A DNA stretch of 64,000 nt from Marivivens niveibacter (GTDB lineage: Bacteria > Pseudomonadota > Alphaproteobacteria > Rhodobacterales > Rhodobacteraceae). Location: NCBI RefSeq assembly GCF_002150005.2, contig NZ_MSPP01000002.1:496001-560000 (forward strand), in the 5' to 3' direction. Shown piece by piece: positions 18,476-27,318 of the stretch (position 1 is the stretch's first letter; every line of letters begins with the position of its first letter). Below the pieces are notes generated by a model. It was not told where the DNA came from. It made no database searches and worked only from the letters and a program-made list of their open reading frames with translations. The position numbers were made by a program, and so were the translations under genes.

Positions 18476-19882
18476 TTACATCAGCTCGCGGACGTCGGTC
18501 AGTTTGCCGGTCAGAGCAGCAGCTGCTGCCATGCCTGGCGACACAAGGTGGGTACGACCCTTATAACCTTGGCGACCTTCGAAGTTACGGTTGGATGTGG
18601 ATGCGCAACGCTCGCCCTCGGCCAATTGGTCGGGGTTCATTGCCAGACACATGGAACAACCAGCCATACGCCATTCGAAACCAGCATCGATAAAGATCTG
18701 TGCGATGCCTTCTTCTTCGGCTTGTGCGCGAACCAGACCCGAACCAGGCACGACCATGGCACGCATGCCCTCTTTGATCTTTTTGCCTTTCAGGATTTCG
18801 GCTGCGGCGCGCAAATCTTCGATGCGGCCGTTGGTGCACGAACCGATGAATACGGTGTCGATTTCGATGTCGGTCAGTTTCTGACCCGATTTCAGACCCA
18901 TGTATTCGATCGAACGGCGTGCTGCGTCGACTTTGCCGCCTTTGAAATCCTCTGGGTTTGGAACCAGAGCGGAAATCGGCAGAACGTCTTCGGGCGAGGT
19001 GCCCCAAGTGACTACAGGCTCGATCTCTTCACCTTTCAGGGTGACGACTTTGTCGAAATGTGCGCCTTCGTCGGTGAACAGGGTTTTCCACCAGTCCATC
19101 GCTTTGTCAAAGTCTTCGCCTTTTGGCGCGTGTGGGCGGTTGCGCACGTAGTCGAATGTGGTCTGGTCAGGTGCGATCAGGCCAGCGCGAGCGCCGCCTT
19201 CGATTGCCATGTTACAGACAGTCATGCGGCCTTCCATCGACAGATCGCGGATCGCTTCGCCGCAATATTCGATGACATAGCCGGTGCCGCCAGCAGTACC
19301 GGTTTCACCGATAACAGCCAGAGTGATGTCTTTTGCGGTCACACCTGGGCGCAGTTTGCCGGTGATTTCGACCTTCATGTTTTTCGATTTTTTCTGGATC
19401 AGGGTCTGGGTTGCCAGAACGTGTTCCACTTCGGATGTGCCGATACCGTGTGCCAGCGCGCCGAATGCACCGTGGGTTGCAGTGTGCGAGTCGCCACAAA
19501 CAACGGTCATACCTGGCAGGGTCCAGCCCTGTTCTGGGCCAACGATGTGCACGATGCCCTGACGAACGTCGGACACTGGGTAGTAGTTGATGCCGAATTC
19601 TTTGGCGTTTTTGTCCAGCGCCTCAACCTGAATGCGGCTGTCTTCGGTCATGGTTGCTGGGTTTGCACGGTCCAGCGTGGTCGGAACGTTGTGGTCCGGC
19701 ACAGCAATGGTTTTTTCTGGTGCGCGCACCTTGCGGCCCGCCATACGCAGGCCTTCGAAAGCCTGAGGCGAGGTCACTTCGTGAACCAGGTGGCGGTCAA
19801 TATACAGCAAACAGGTGCCGTCTTCGGATTCATGGGCGACGTGTGCGTCCCAGATTTTATCATAGAGCGTCTTAGGCGACAT
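18476..19882 (-). CDS. leuC: 3-Isopropylmalate dehydratase large subunit
   Basis: The 468-residue [4Fe-4S] aconitase-family subunit of isopropylmalate isomerase. Cluster cysteines are visible in IGSCTNGR and in the pair of [10 protein letters not shown]. The N-terminal region has [20 protein letters not shown], and [14 protein letters not shown] is the substrate-binding block. AAGG-TAAGAG precedes the ATG at 19882. It heads leuCD; a small possible ORF lies directly upstream. Confidence 0.97.
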   Translation of the reverse strand: MSPKTLYDKIWDAHVAHESEDGTCLLYIDRHLVHEVTSPQAFEGLRMAGRKVRAPEKTIAVPDHNVPTTLDRANPATMTEDSRIQVEALDKNAKEFGINYYPVSDVRQGIVHIVGPEQGWTLPGMTVVCGDSHTATHGAFGALAHGIGTSEVEHVLATQTLIQKKSKNMKVEITGKLRPGVTAKDITLAVIGETGTAGGTGYVIEYCGEAIRDLSMEGRMTVCNMAIEGGARAGLIAPDQTTFDYVRNRPHAPKGEDFDKAMDWWKTLFTDEGAHFDKVVTLKGEEIEPVVTWGTSPEDVLPISALVPNPEDFKGGKVDAARRSIEYMGLKSGQKLTDIEIDTVFIGSCTNGRIEDLRAAAEILKGKKIKEGMRAMVVPGSGLVRAQAEEEGIAQIFIDAGFEWRMAGCSMCLAMNPDQLAEGERCASTSNRNFEGRQGYKGRTHLVSPGMAAAAALTGKLTDVRELM

Positions 19883-19953
19883 GGCTCTTACCTTTTGGAA
19901 TTGTTGCTAGTCAGATCGAGAGACGGGCGCACGCATGGGCGCCCCGCAGGACA

Positions 19954-20049
19954 TTACAGTCGAGCGAGGATCGAGCGGGTTTCGCCGTAAAACCGTTCAC
20001 GCAGACGCGCGCGGTCATCCATGTCAAAAATGCGGATCATGGCGGTCAC
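19954..20049 (-). CDS. Possible small ORF upstream of leuC
   Basis: A GTG at 20049 preceded by AAAGG, or an ATG nine bases later at 20040, opens a 31- or 28-residue frame. The peptide begins MIRIFDMDDRARLRERF and ends with ILARL. It is rich in arginine and not a classic leucine-run leader. The frame ends 71 bases before leuC. That gap contains a GC-rich hairpin with arms GGGCGC and GCGCCC at about 19925-19946. It may be a leader peptide, a small protein, or chance. Confidence 0.35.
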   Translation of the reverse strand: MTAMIRIFDMDDRARLRERFYGETRSILARL

Positions 20050-20110
20050 ATACGCCTTTCGCCCGAGTCTATCAAGTCAGCAGTGTTGACGTGGCGAGCA
20101 CTTTGTCGCC

Positions 20111-20890
20111 TTAGCCAGTTATGATGAAGTCCGAAGCCCTTATGCCGATACCGTTTAGGCCAGCATTCCGAACGGCGTCTTCGATCGCGGCATCATCAAC
20201 AGCTGCGTCGGTGTCCCGTAGGATGAAATTGAGTTCGGTGGTTTCAAATTCATACGGGTTGCCAAAGCCTGCGATGAAAACGGGCGTAAGGTCAAAAGAC
20301 CCGCCCAGATCGGTGATCTCGGCACCGTCTGCATCGTAGGCAGTATAGGCGGCGATTCCGTAGATCACCGCACCTGTCGTGCCGTCGGGCAATTGCGCGG
20401 CGGTCGCAGAGTAGGTCACCCCGCGTAGATCGACATCGGGAATTTCGGTGCCAGCAACCTCAGGATGCCAGTTTACTTCGATCAGGATACGGTCGCCTTC
20501 GTCATAGTCATAATCGCGAATGATAGTCAGATCGGCGCCTTCTGCGATTTGGGCGTAGGTACCATAGGGATCTTGGTCTGGATCGTCATAGGCGACATCG
20601 GTTTCCACATCGAAGTCAGATTCGTTTTCCTCATCAATCCAGAAAACATCCGCGCCGTCACCGCCGTAAAGCTCTGCTTCACTATCGTCCGTCTGAAGGA
20701 TGTCATCCTCGTCGGTTCCAAAGATGGCATTTGTCAGATCAGAATCAGTTTCGGCGTCGACGCCCGCTGTTTCAGTGTCTTCGGGTACGGTGTCGGCGTC
20801 GTCATCTTTCGCCGAGCCGTCCATCCAGTCAAACAATTCGGCTAAGCCCCAGGCCGATAGCGCGGCTGGTAAGGCAAAAAATAATAACAT
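20111..20890 (-). CDS. Acidic membrane-anchored protein with degenerate RTX-type calcium-binding repeats
   Basis: A 259-residue, very acidic protein. The first 20 residues form one hydrophobic segment (MLLFFALPAALSAWGLAELF), followed by an Asp/Glu-rich linker. Residues 55-85 contain FGTDEDDILQ and YGGDGADVFWI, matching degraded RTX nonapeptides. Residues 118-140 read like the IxDFdxxxGDxIxI strand that follows RTX repeats in secreted proteins. The C-terminal half is predicted beta-rich with no known motif. The start is the ATG at 20890; a GTG two codons earlier is possible. Function unknown; calcium binding is inferred from the repeats. Confidence 0.65.
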   Translation of the reverse strand: MLLFFALPAALSAWGLAELFDWMDGSAKDDDADTVPEDTETAGVDAETDSDLTNAIFGTDEDDILQTDDSEAELYGGDGADVFWIDEENESDFDVETDVAYDDPDQDPYGTYAQIAEGADLTIIRDYDYDEGDRILIEVNWHPEVAGTEIPDVDLRGVTYSATAAQLPDGTTGAVIYGIAAYTAYDADGAEITDLGGSFDLTPVFIAGFGNPYEFETTELNFILRDTDAAVDDAAIEDAVRNAGLNGIGIRASDFIITG

Positions 20891-21093
20891 CAACACACCA
20901 CAAAATCGAAAATCTATACAGAAAGTTTACGGATGATGGCGTGTTTAAATCAACTCAAAAGTGTGCTGCTCCTACGCATGCACCTAGCGTCGCGGCATAC
21001 ATTGGGCGATTGGTTGAAGATACCACCGTTCGGTGCTACTCTTTTCTTAGCCTAGTGCCGTGGCTGTTGGACGGTGCGCAACCCCGGAGGACA

Positions 21094-21147
21094 ATGAACT
21101 GTCTTTCAATTCAGAGGCAGCAAGCGCTGCCAACGTGGAGCCATTGA
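21094..21147 (+). CDS. Possible upstream leader ORF coupled to rsfS
   Basis: An ATG at 21094 with a strong site CGGAGG seven bases earlier opens a 17-codon frame (MNCLSIQRQQALPTWSH). Its TGA stop overlaps the rsfS start in TGATG (21145-21149). Inside it, GGCAGC (21116-21121) and GCTGCC (21126-21131) form a hairpin just ahead of the rsfS ribosome-binding site. This arrangement suggests translational coupling. The peptide itself matches nothing I know. Confidence 0.45.
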   Translation: MNCLSIQRQQALPTWSH

Positions 21148-21509
21148 TGACGGCCCAGCAGAATGTAACGAGCGAGGATATCCTCGCACTTGTTCTCTCT
21201 TCCCTTGATGATGACAAAGCTGAAGACGTTGTAGAGATTCCTCTGCGCGGAAAAACCGAGGTCGCTGACTATATGGTCATCGCGTCGGGTCGTTCCACAC
21301 GTCAGGTTGCGGCTATCTCTGAAAAGCTGGTTGAGCGACTGAAGGAAAAATTCGGCATCCTGTGCAAAGTCGAAGGCGCCGAAATCGGTGACTGGGTACT
21401 GGTCGATGCTGCCGATATTCTGGTGCATGTTTTCCGTCCCGAGGTTCGCGAGTTCTACAATCTGGAGAAAATGTGGCTGCCTACGGGCGCTACTGCTGCG
21501 GATAACTAA
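21147..21509 (+). CDS. rsfS: Ribosomal silencing factor RsfS
   Basis: A 120-residue protein of the RsfS/Iojap family, which binds ribosomal protein L14 and blocks subunit joining when nutrients are short. Typical stretches are LVLSSLDDDKAEDVVEI, DYMVIASGRSTRQVAA and GDWVLVDAADILVHVF. The ATG at 21147 starts at the usual N-terminus and has GGAG seven bases before it. The stop overlaps the rlmH start (TAATG), the usual pairing of these two ribosome genes. Confidence 0.95.
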   Translation: MTAQQNVTSEDILALVLSSLDDDKAEDVVEIPLRGKTEVADYMVIASGRSTRQVAAISEKLVERLKEKFGILCKVEGAEIGDWVLVDAADILVHVFRPEVREFYNLEKMWLPTGATAADN

Positions 21510-21979
21510 TGCGCGTGCACATTGTCGCGGTGGGCCGCCTGCGGGCGGGCCCCGAACGCGACCTTATCGATGACTACCTAAAACGCTTTGATCGCACGGG
21601 GCGGGCTTTGGCCCTTGGCCCCGCGAATATCATTGAGGTCGAAGACAAAAAGAACGCCGGCATGGGGGCAGAGGCCGCCCTGCTGGACAAAGCGATCCCC
21701 AATGGGGCGCTGATCTGCATCATGGATGAACGCGGCAAGGTGATGACATCGCCCCAGTTTGCCGACCAATTGGGCGGCTGGCGTGATCAGGGGCGGCAAG
21801 ACGTTGCCTTTGTCATTGGGGGCGCTGATGGGCTGGATCCTGCGTTCCGTGCCCGCGCAGATGCGGGACTGTCGTTCGGGAAAATGGTCTGGCCGCATAT
21901 GTTGGTGCGGGTGATGCTATCGGAACAACTGTACCGCGCATCATCGATTTTAGCTGGTTCACCATATCATCGCGCATGA
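21509..21979 (+). CDS. rlmH: 23S rRNA pseudouridine-1915 N3-methyltransferase
   Basis: A 156-residue SPOUT methyltransferase that modifies pseudouridine 1915 in helix 69 of 23S rRNA. The SAM-binding knot is visible as DVAFVIGGADGLDP, and the C-terminus LSEQLYRASSILAGSPYHRA is the family signature. It is coupled to rsfS by a TAATG overlap. Confidence 0.96.
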   Translation: MRVHIVAVGRLRAGPERDLIDDYLKRFDRTGRALALGPANIIEVEDKKNAGMGAEAALLDKAIPNGALICIMDERGKVMTSPQFADQLGGWRDQGRQDVAFVIGGADGLDPAFRARADAGLSFGKMVWPHMLVRVMLSEQLYRASSILAGSPYHRA

Positions 21980-22018
21980 ACGCTTTTACATGATTAAATC
22001 GCGTGCTAGCGATTTGGC

Positions 22019-22945
22019 ATGTTAGCGATATTTTTAGAAACACTTCCTTTTTTCATGTTGATCGGGCTGGGCTACGGCTCTGGCCGAACTGGTTTTTTCA
22101 CGCCAGAGGCAACCGCCTATCTGTCGCGGTTCGTTTTCTATTTCGCCCTATCGGCGATGCTGATCCGATTTTCGGCGAACCTGTCGATTGATGAATTGAT
22201 CAACTGGCCCTTTATGGGGGCCTATTTGTTCGGATCTTTGGTGATTTGGGGACTGGTGATGGCTGTGGCCCTGATCCGCAAAGCATCCATCGCCGAAGCG
22301 GCAACCGAAAGCCATGTCAGCATCACAGGCAATACAGGGTTTCTAGGTATCCCGATGCTGTCGATGTTGCTGGGCGCGGCGGCAATTGGGCCGATTATGA
22401 TGATTTTGGTCGTCGACCTGATCTTTTTCATGACGCTATTTGTTGTGCTGGTGCTGGCCAGCCGGGACGGGCGGTTGCGGTTGTCTGCGTTCAAAATTGT
22501 CGCGCGCGGATTGGCGACGAACCCTATGATTATGTCGATCATCACGGGCGTTCTGATTTCGGCGTCGGGCATGCATATTCCAGACCCGATCAATGATTTT
22601 CTGGAAATTTTGGGATCGGCTGCAACCCCTGGGGCGCTGTTTGCCATTGGTGCATCTTTGGCCGTCAAATCGGCAGAACGGGTTTACGTGGCGGGATGGC
22701 TGACATTTGCCAAACTGGTGCTGCACCCCGCTGCCGTTGCTGTGACGGCTTATGTCGTGTTCCGCATTGATCCATATGCTGCGATGGTTATGGTCGCTTC
22801 TGCGGCGCTGCCTGTTGCGGGCAATGTGTATATCATCGCGCAACATTACGGGGCTGCGCCAGCGCGGGTATCTGCATCGATTTTGATATCAACCGTGCTA
22901 AGTATTTTTACGCTGTCCGCAGTGATCGCGCTCGTTCAGTTTTGA
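22019..22945 (+). CDS. AEC family (auxin efflux carrier-like) transporter
   Basis: A 308-residue inner-membrane protein with about ten hydrophobic segments arranged as two five-helix halves, the AEC/bile-acid-sodium-symporter-like fold. The start MLAIFLETLPFFMLIGLGYGSG and the mid-protein GNTGFLGIPM are characteristic. Bacterial members move organic acids such as malate, but no substrate can be assigned here. It lies 12 bases before fghA on the same strand. Confidence 0.87.
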   Translation: MLAIFLETLPFFMLIGLGYGSGRTGFFTPEATAYLSRFVFYFALSAMLIRFSANLSIDELINWPFMGAYLFGSLVIWGLVMAVALIRKASIAEAATESHVSITGNTGFLGIPMLSMLLGAAAIGPIMMILVVDLIFFMTLFVVLVLASRDGRLRLSAFKIVARGLATNPMIMSIITGVLISASGMHIPDPINDFLEILGSAATPGALFAIGASLAVKSAERVYVAGWLTFAKLVLHPAAVAVTAYVVFRIDPYAAMVMVASAALPVAGNVYIIAQHYGAAPARVSASILISTVLSIFTLSAVIALVQF

Positions 22946-22957
22946 TTGGAGGATAAC

Positions 22958-23785
22958 ATGGAAACCATTTCAGAAAGCCGCTGTTACGGCGGCGTTCAGG
23001 GCGTTTACAAACACGCATCTGACGCGACGGGCACCGATATGACCTTTGGCCTGTTCCTACCAGAAGAGGCCGAACACGCGCCCGTTCCGGTTCTATGGTT
23101 TCTGGCGGGCCTGACCTGCACCCATGAAAACGCGATGGTCAAAGCGGGCGCTCAGGTTTGGGCGGCTGAACATGGTATCGCGCTGGCATTCCCCGACACG
23201 TCCCCACGCGGCGAAGGCGTGGCCAATGATGACGCCTATGACATGGGCCAAGGCGCAGGTTTTTATGTGAATGCGACCCAGAAACCATGGGCACCGCATT
23301 TCAACATGTTCGACTATGTGACCAGCGAACTGCCGAAAATCATCACCAACAACTTTGCCGTGGACGAAGAACGCCAATCCATCACCGGCCATTCGATGGG
23401 CGGACATGGCGCGCTGACATTAGCGATGAACGTGCCGCAATATCGGTCGGTTTCGGCGTTTTCGCCTATTTGTAACCCGACCGCTGGTGATTGGGGCCGT
23501 CCGCAGTTCACCAATTATCTGGGCAGCGATGAAACCACGTGGGAACGCCACGATGCGACGCTCATGATGCGTAATGTTGGACTGGATATTCCGCTGCTGG
23601 TGGATACGGGCGCAAATGACCAATACGCTGATTACCTGATGACCGAAAACCTATGGGCCGCTGTTGCCGAACGCCGCAAGGCCGCAACCCTGCGTCTGCA
23701 ACCGGGCTATGACCATAGCTATTTCTTTGTGTCTTCGTTCCTCGAAGATCACGTCGCATTCCATGCAGAGGCGCTCTACGCGTGA
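22958..23785 (+). CDS. fghA: S-formylglutathione hydrolase
   Basis: A 275-residue esterase D-type hydrolase that releases formate from S-formylglutathione in glutathione-dependent formaldehyde oxidation. The nucleophile elbow is GHSMGGHGAL, and the alpha/beta-hydrolase core includes PVLWFLAGLTCTHEN. The catalytic His is likely in PGYDHSYFF. GGAGG precedes the ATG at 22958. No adhC (formaldehyde dehydrogenase) gene is nearby. The stop overlaps the next gene's GTG start. Confidence 0.95.
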   Translation: METISESRCYGGVQGVYKHASDATGTDMTFGLFLPEEAEHAPVPVLWFLAGLTCTHENAMVKAGAQVWAAEHGIALAFPDTSPRGEGVANDDAYDMGQGAGFYVNATQKPWAPHFNMFDYVTSELPKIITNNFAVDEERQSITGHSMGGHGALTLAMNVPQYRSVSAFSPICNPTAGDWGRPQFTNYLGSDETTWERHDATLMMRNVGLDIPLLVDTGANDQYADYLMTENLWAAVAERRKAATLRLQPGYDHSYFFVSSFLEDHVAFHAEALYA

Positions 23786-24231
23786 TTTATGTGGATGCGG
23801 ACGCCTGTCCGGTAAAGGCAGAGGTTGAACGGGTCGGCACCCGCCATGGGATGCGTATGTTCGTCGTGTCCAACGGCGGGCTGCGCCCTTCGCAAAACCC
23901 GCTGGTCGAAAACGTCATCGTCCCCGAAGGCTCAGATGTCGCAGACATGTGGATCGCGGACCGCGCCACCGCTGGCGATGTGGTGATCACGGGCGATATC
24001 CCTTTGGCTGCGAAATGCATTGAATCTGGCGCCCGCGTCCTAAAACACAACGGCGAAGCCCTGACCGAAGCCAACATCGGCAACGTTTTGGCGACCCGCG
24101 ACCTGATGGCGGATTTGCGGTCAGCCGACTCATTCCGTCAGGGCGGCGGAAAACCGTTCTCCAAAGCAGACAGATCGCGATTTCTGGACGCATTGGAGCG
24201 CGAACTACAACGAATTAAACGAGGTTTATGA
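23782..24231 (+). CDS. UPF0178 (YaiI/YqxD, DUF188) family protein
   Basis: A 149-residue protein beginning IYVDADACPVKAEVERV, the hallmark of the DUF188 family whose fold is related to PIN/NYN nucleases. Further conserved Asp residues are in DRATAGDVVITGDIPLA. The basic C-terminus contains KPFSKADRSRF. The biochemical role is not established. The GTG start at 23782 overlaps the fghA stop, and the 3' end overlaps the following HAD gene (ATGA). Confidence 0.88.
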   Translation: MIYVDADACPVKAEVERVGTRHGMRMFVVSNGGLRPSQNPLVENVIVPEGSDVADMWIADRATAGDVVITGDIPLAAKCIESGARVLKHNGEALTEANIGNVLATRDLMADLRSADSFRQGGGKPFSKADRSRFLDALERELQRIKRGL

Positions 24232-24851
24232 TGAGCATCCAAGCCGTCATTTTCGACATCGGCAATGTGCTGATCGAATGGCAACCCGAACGCCTGTATG
24301 ACAAAGTCATCGGAGAAGAGCGCCGTAAACAAATGTTCGCCGAGGTTGATCTACACGGCATGAACGATGGCGTTGACCGCGGTGAAAATTGGTTAGAGGC
24401 CGTCGAGGCGACCGCCGCGAAATACCCCCAATGGCATGATGAGATCATGATGTGGCACAGCCGCTGGGTCGAAATGGCATCGCCGGCGATTGATCATTCG
24501 GTGCGGTTGCTGCGTGCCTTGCGTGCGGCGGGCGTGCCCGTTTTCGCGCTGACCAACTTCGGCATTCAGACCTTTGAATTGGGCGAACGCGAATACCCGT
24601 TCCTAGAAGAATTCGATCGCCGCTATGTGTCGGGCCATATGGGTGTGATCAAACCAGAGGCGCGGATTTACGAAATGGTCGAACAGGATTGCGGCATCGC
24701 ACCTAGCGGCCTGTTGTTCACCGATGACCGCGTCGACAATATCAAAGCCGCCGACGCGCGCGGCTGGCAGACGCATCTGTTCACAGATCCCCAAGGATGG
24801 GCCGATCGTCTGGTTTCCGAAGGTTTGCTATCGGAAACCGAAGCAGCCTAA
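24228..24851 (+). CDS. HAD family hydrolase (YihX-like)
   Basis: A 207-residue haloacid dehalogenase-type phosphatase. Motif I is VIFDIGNVLIEW with nucleophile D11; motif II is the Thr in FALTNFG. The conserved Lys is in GVIKPEARIYE, and motif IV is LLFTDDRVDN. The D-x-G-N-V form of motif I resembles YihX, a sugar-phosphate phosphatase, but the substrate is open. Start overlaps the preceding gene in ATGA; its stop overlaps that of the convergent MFS gene by four bases. Confidence 0.87.
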   Translation: MMSIQAVIFDIGNVLIEWQPERLYDKVIGEERRKQMFAEVDLHGMNDGVDRGENWLEAVEATAAKYPQWHDEIMMWHSRWVEMASPAIDHSVRLLRALRAAGVPVFALTNFGIQTFELGEREYPFLEEFDRRYVSGHMGVIKPEARIYEMVEQDCGIAPSGLLFTDDRVDNIKAADARGWQTHLFTDPQGWADRLVSEGLLSETEAA

Positions 24852-26077
24852 GCCATTGCGGCGGGGCGATTTTCGCGGATGGGCAAATGTACCAGCGCCG
24901 AAAACGCCCCAACACCTACGCCGACCCACCAAACAGCGTCATAGCTGCCGTATAGGTCGTACAATTTCCCGCCCAGCCACACGCCCATAAAGCTGCCCAA
25001 CTGGTGGCTAAAGAACACGATTCCATAGAGCGTGCCCATGTAACGCAGCCCGTATAGATGCGCGACCAACCCTGAAGTCAGCGGGACCGTGGCCAACCAT
25101 AGCGAACCCATCAGGACCGAAAACACGATCACAGTTGCCGGCGTCATCGGCGTCAGGATGAACCACGCCGCAATGATGGTGCGGCCCGCGTAAACGCCCG
25201 CAAGCAGGTATTTTTTGCTGTACCGTTTGCCCAGATATCCTGCCGCCAATGTCCCTACGATATTGGCCAGCCCGATCAGCGAAATCGCCACAGCGCCCAA
25301 GGCGGATGTGGTGTTCACGCCGACCGAAGACAGAATGCCGCCCGCCATGATTGGGCCGCAGACCTCGGCCACAAAGGCGGGGAAATGCGCGGTGATGAAT
25401 GCCAACTGGTATCCGCAGGAAAAGAACCCCAAGAAGATCATGGTATAGGACGGATCCTTGAACGCGCGGGTCAGGATAGCGCCCATGGATTCCTCTAGCT
25501 CGACCTTGGATGCGGCTTGGGGTGCGCGCATGAACGGCAGCAGCAATAGGGTGCCTAGAATAGCGGCGGCAAACCACAGGAACACGACCTGCCACGACAT
25601 GATTTGCAGCATCGCCTCGGCTATTGGGGCGCCAATGACCTGACCGGCGGACCCTGCGGCGGTTGCAATCGCTAGGCTCATCGATCGGTTTTCATCGCTG
25701 CTGGCGCGGCCAACAACAGCCAGAATAACGCCAAAACCTGTGCCCGCGATGCCGAAACCGACCAAAACTTCGTACAGTTGGTGCTGAATTGGCAGGGTCG
25801 CACCCGCCGACAGCATCAGACCAACCGCATACACCACCGCGCCCATGATGATCGCTTTGCGGTCCCCGATTTTTTCGGCAATTGCGCCAAAAATCGGCTG
25901 ACCAAATCCCCAAGCAAGGTTCTGGATCGCAATCGCCAAACTAAAGTCAGCGCGCAGCCACCCGTTTTCAGTCGCAATAGGAATCTGAAAAACACCAAAG
26001 GACGCGCGAATGGCAAAGCTGATCATGATGATCAGGCAGCCAGTAATCAGGACGGGTGTGAAAATTGATTGTTTCAT
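24848..26077 (-). CDS. MFS transporter
   Basis: A 409-residue major facilitator with about twelve hydrophobic segments and a central cytoplasmic loop near residues 190-210. The loop between helices 2 and 3 contains AIAEKIGDRKAI, a variant of the MFS GxLaDrxGrr motif. The general look (start ITGCLIIMISFAIRASFGVFQIP) is that of the monocarboxylate/oxalate-formate-like group common in this family. Substrate unknown. It is convergent with the HAD gene and divergent from zapE. Confidence 0.87.
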   Translation of the reverse strand: MKQSIFTPVLITGCLIIMISFAIRASFGVFQIPIATENGWLRADFSLAIAIQNLAWGFGQPIFGAIAEKIGDRKAIIMGAVVYAVGLMLSAGATLPIQHQLYEVLVGFGIAGTGFGVILAVVGRASSDENRSMSLAIATAAGSAGQVIGAPIAEAMLQIMSWQVVFLWFAAAILGTLLLLPFMRAPQAASKVELEESMGAILTRAFKDPSYTMIFLGFFSCGYQLAFITAHFPAFVAEVCGPIMAGGILSSVGVNTTSALGAVAISLIGLANIVGTLAAGYLGKRYSKKYLLAGVYAGRTIIAAWFILTPMTPATVIVFSVLMGSLWLATVPLTSGLVAHLYGLRYMGTLYGIVFFSHQLGSFMGVWLGGKLYDLYGSYDAVWWVGVGVGAFSALVHLPIRENRPAAMA

Positions 26078-26214
26078 GCCGCACAGCTTTGTCTGCTGCG
26101 ATGTGATGCGTCAATGTGCAAACCGATGGGCGATAATTCAAATTCGTGATTGCAGATATTCGGTTTCCCTATGACCCGCTTTCTTTTGTTTTACAGCAGG
26201 GGTATGTCCCGAAC

Positions 26215-27285
26215 ATGACCACAGTGATCGAAGCATACCGCCAAGGCGTCGCCGAAGGCCGATTGAAACCCGACCCAGCGCAGGAAACCGTGTTGGATGC
26301 GCTGGAACGTGTGCGCCACGGTTTGGCTCAGCCCCCTGTGAAAAAGGGTCTGTTCCGCAAAGCGACCTACGAACCTGTCAAAGGTCTGTATCTGTGGGGC
26401 GGTGTCGGACGCGGGAAATCCATGTTGATGGATTTGGTTTATTCGATGGTGGATGTTCCGAAACGGCGCGAACATTTTCACGCGTTCATGCAGTGGGTGC
26501 ATAATGAACTTGCCAAAGCGCGGGCAGATGGCGTCGAAGACGCGATTGGTCCTGTGGCTGAAAACCTAGCCAAAGACGTGCGGTTTTTAGCGTTCGATGA
26601 AATGCAGATCACAGACATCACCGACGCGATGCTGGTGGGGCGGTTGTTTGAAAAACTGTTCGATGCGGGCGTGACGATTGTGACCACGTCGAACCGCGTG
26701 CCTGATGATCTATATAAAAATGGTCTGAACCGTCAGCTGTTTTTACCATTTATCGCACTGGTCAAGGATCGCATGGAAATCCGCGAACTGGTTAGTGACA
26801 CAGACCATCGTCAGGGGCGTTTGCAGGACACGAAACGGTATTTCACGCCGTTGAACGCTGAAAACCGCGCGGCTGTGCGGGCAATCTGGGACGATTTTGC
26901 GGGCGATCAGGGGCACCCTTTGGTGCTGCGGGTCAAAAAACGTGATGTGACGCTGCCTGGGTTCTGCAATGGCGTGGCGCGGGCAACGTTTTTCGATTTG
27001 TGCGGTAAAATGTTGGGCGCGGGGGACTATCTGGCAATCGCCGAAGCCGTCCGCGTTCTAATCATCGAAGAAATTCCCGCCCTAAGCCGTAGCAATTTCA
27101 ACGAAGCCAAACGTTTCGTGACGCTGATAGACGCATTGTACGAAGCAAAGGTCGAAGTCATCTGTTCGGCTGCCTCTGAACCTGAAACGCTGTACCTCGA
27201 AGGCGAAGGGGTATTTGAATTCGAACGCACGGCCAGCCGATTGCGTGAAATGCAGGACGCGAATTGGGGCAAAGAGCCAAAGTGA
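26215..27285 (+). CDS. zapE: Cell division AFG1-like ATPase ZapE
   Basis: A 356-residue AAA-type ATPase of the AFG1/ZapE family, linked to Z-ring function in E. coli. The P-loop is GGVGRGKSM at residues 62-70 and Walker B is VRFLAFDEMQITD; later conserved stretches are TSNRVPDDLY and ANWGKEPK. The ATG at 26215 gives the family-like N-terminus MTTVIEAYRQGVAEGRLKPD. A GTG at 26146 would add 23 residues and cannot be excluded. Confidence 0.9.
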   Translation: MTTVIEAYRQGVAEGRLKPDPAQETVLDALERVRHGLAQPPVKKGLFRKATYEPVKGLYLWGGVGRGKSMLMDLVYSMVDVPKRREHFHAFMQWVHNELAKARADGVEDAIGPVAENLAKDVRFLAFDEMQITDITDAMLVGRLFEKLFDAGVTIVTTSNRVPDDLYKNGLNRQLFLPFIALVKDRMEIRELVSDTDHRQGRLQDTKRYFTPLNAENRAAVRAIWDDFAGDQGHPLVLRVKKRDVTLPGFCNGVARATFFDLCGKMLGAGDYLAIAEAVRVLIIEEIPALSRSNFNEAKRFVTLIDALYEAKVEVICSAASEPETLYLEGEGVFEFERTASRLREMQDANWGKEPK

Positions 27286-27286
27286 T

Positions 27287-27318
27287 AAAAAAAGGCGGGG
27301 AAATCCCCGCCTTTCGTT
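27287..27318. terminator. Bidirectional terminator, zapE / LysM gene
   Basis: AAAGGCGGGG (27291-27300) and CCCCGCCTTT (27305-27314) form a stem around AAAT. There is an A-run on the left and T-rich sequence on the right. It sits between two convergent genes and can end both. Confidence 0.9.

Noticed and set aside
17852-19990. A 712-codon open frame on the plus strand opposite leuD and leuC
   Set aside because: It is antisense to two well-conserved genes and its composition (many Cys, His and Phe) is that of a reverse-complement shadow.
20111-20890. RTX-like protein as the substrate of the type I secretion pair at 46769-49776
   Set aside because: It has an N-terminal hydrophobic segment and lies 26 kb away with no shared context, so the link would be guesswork.
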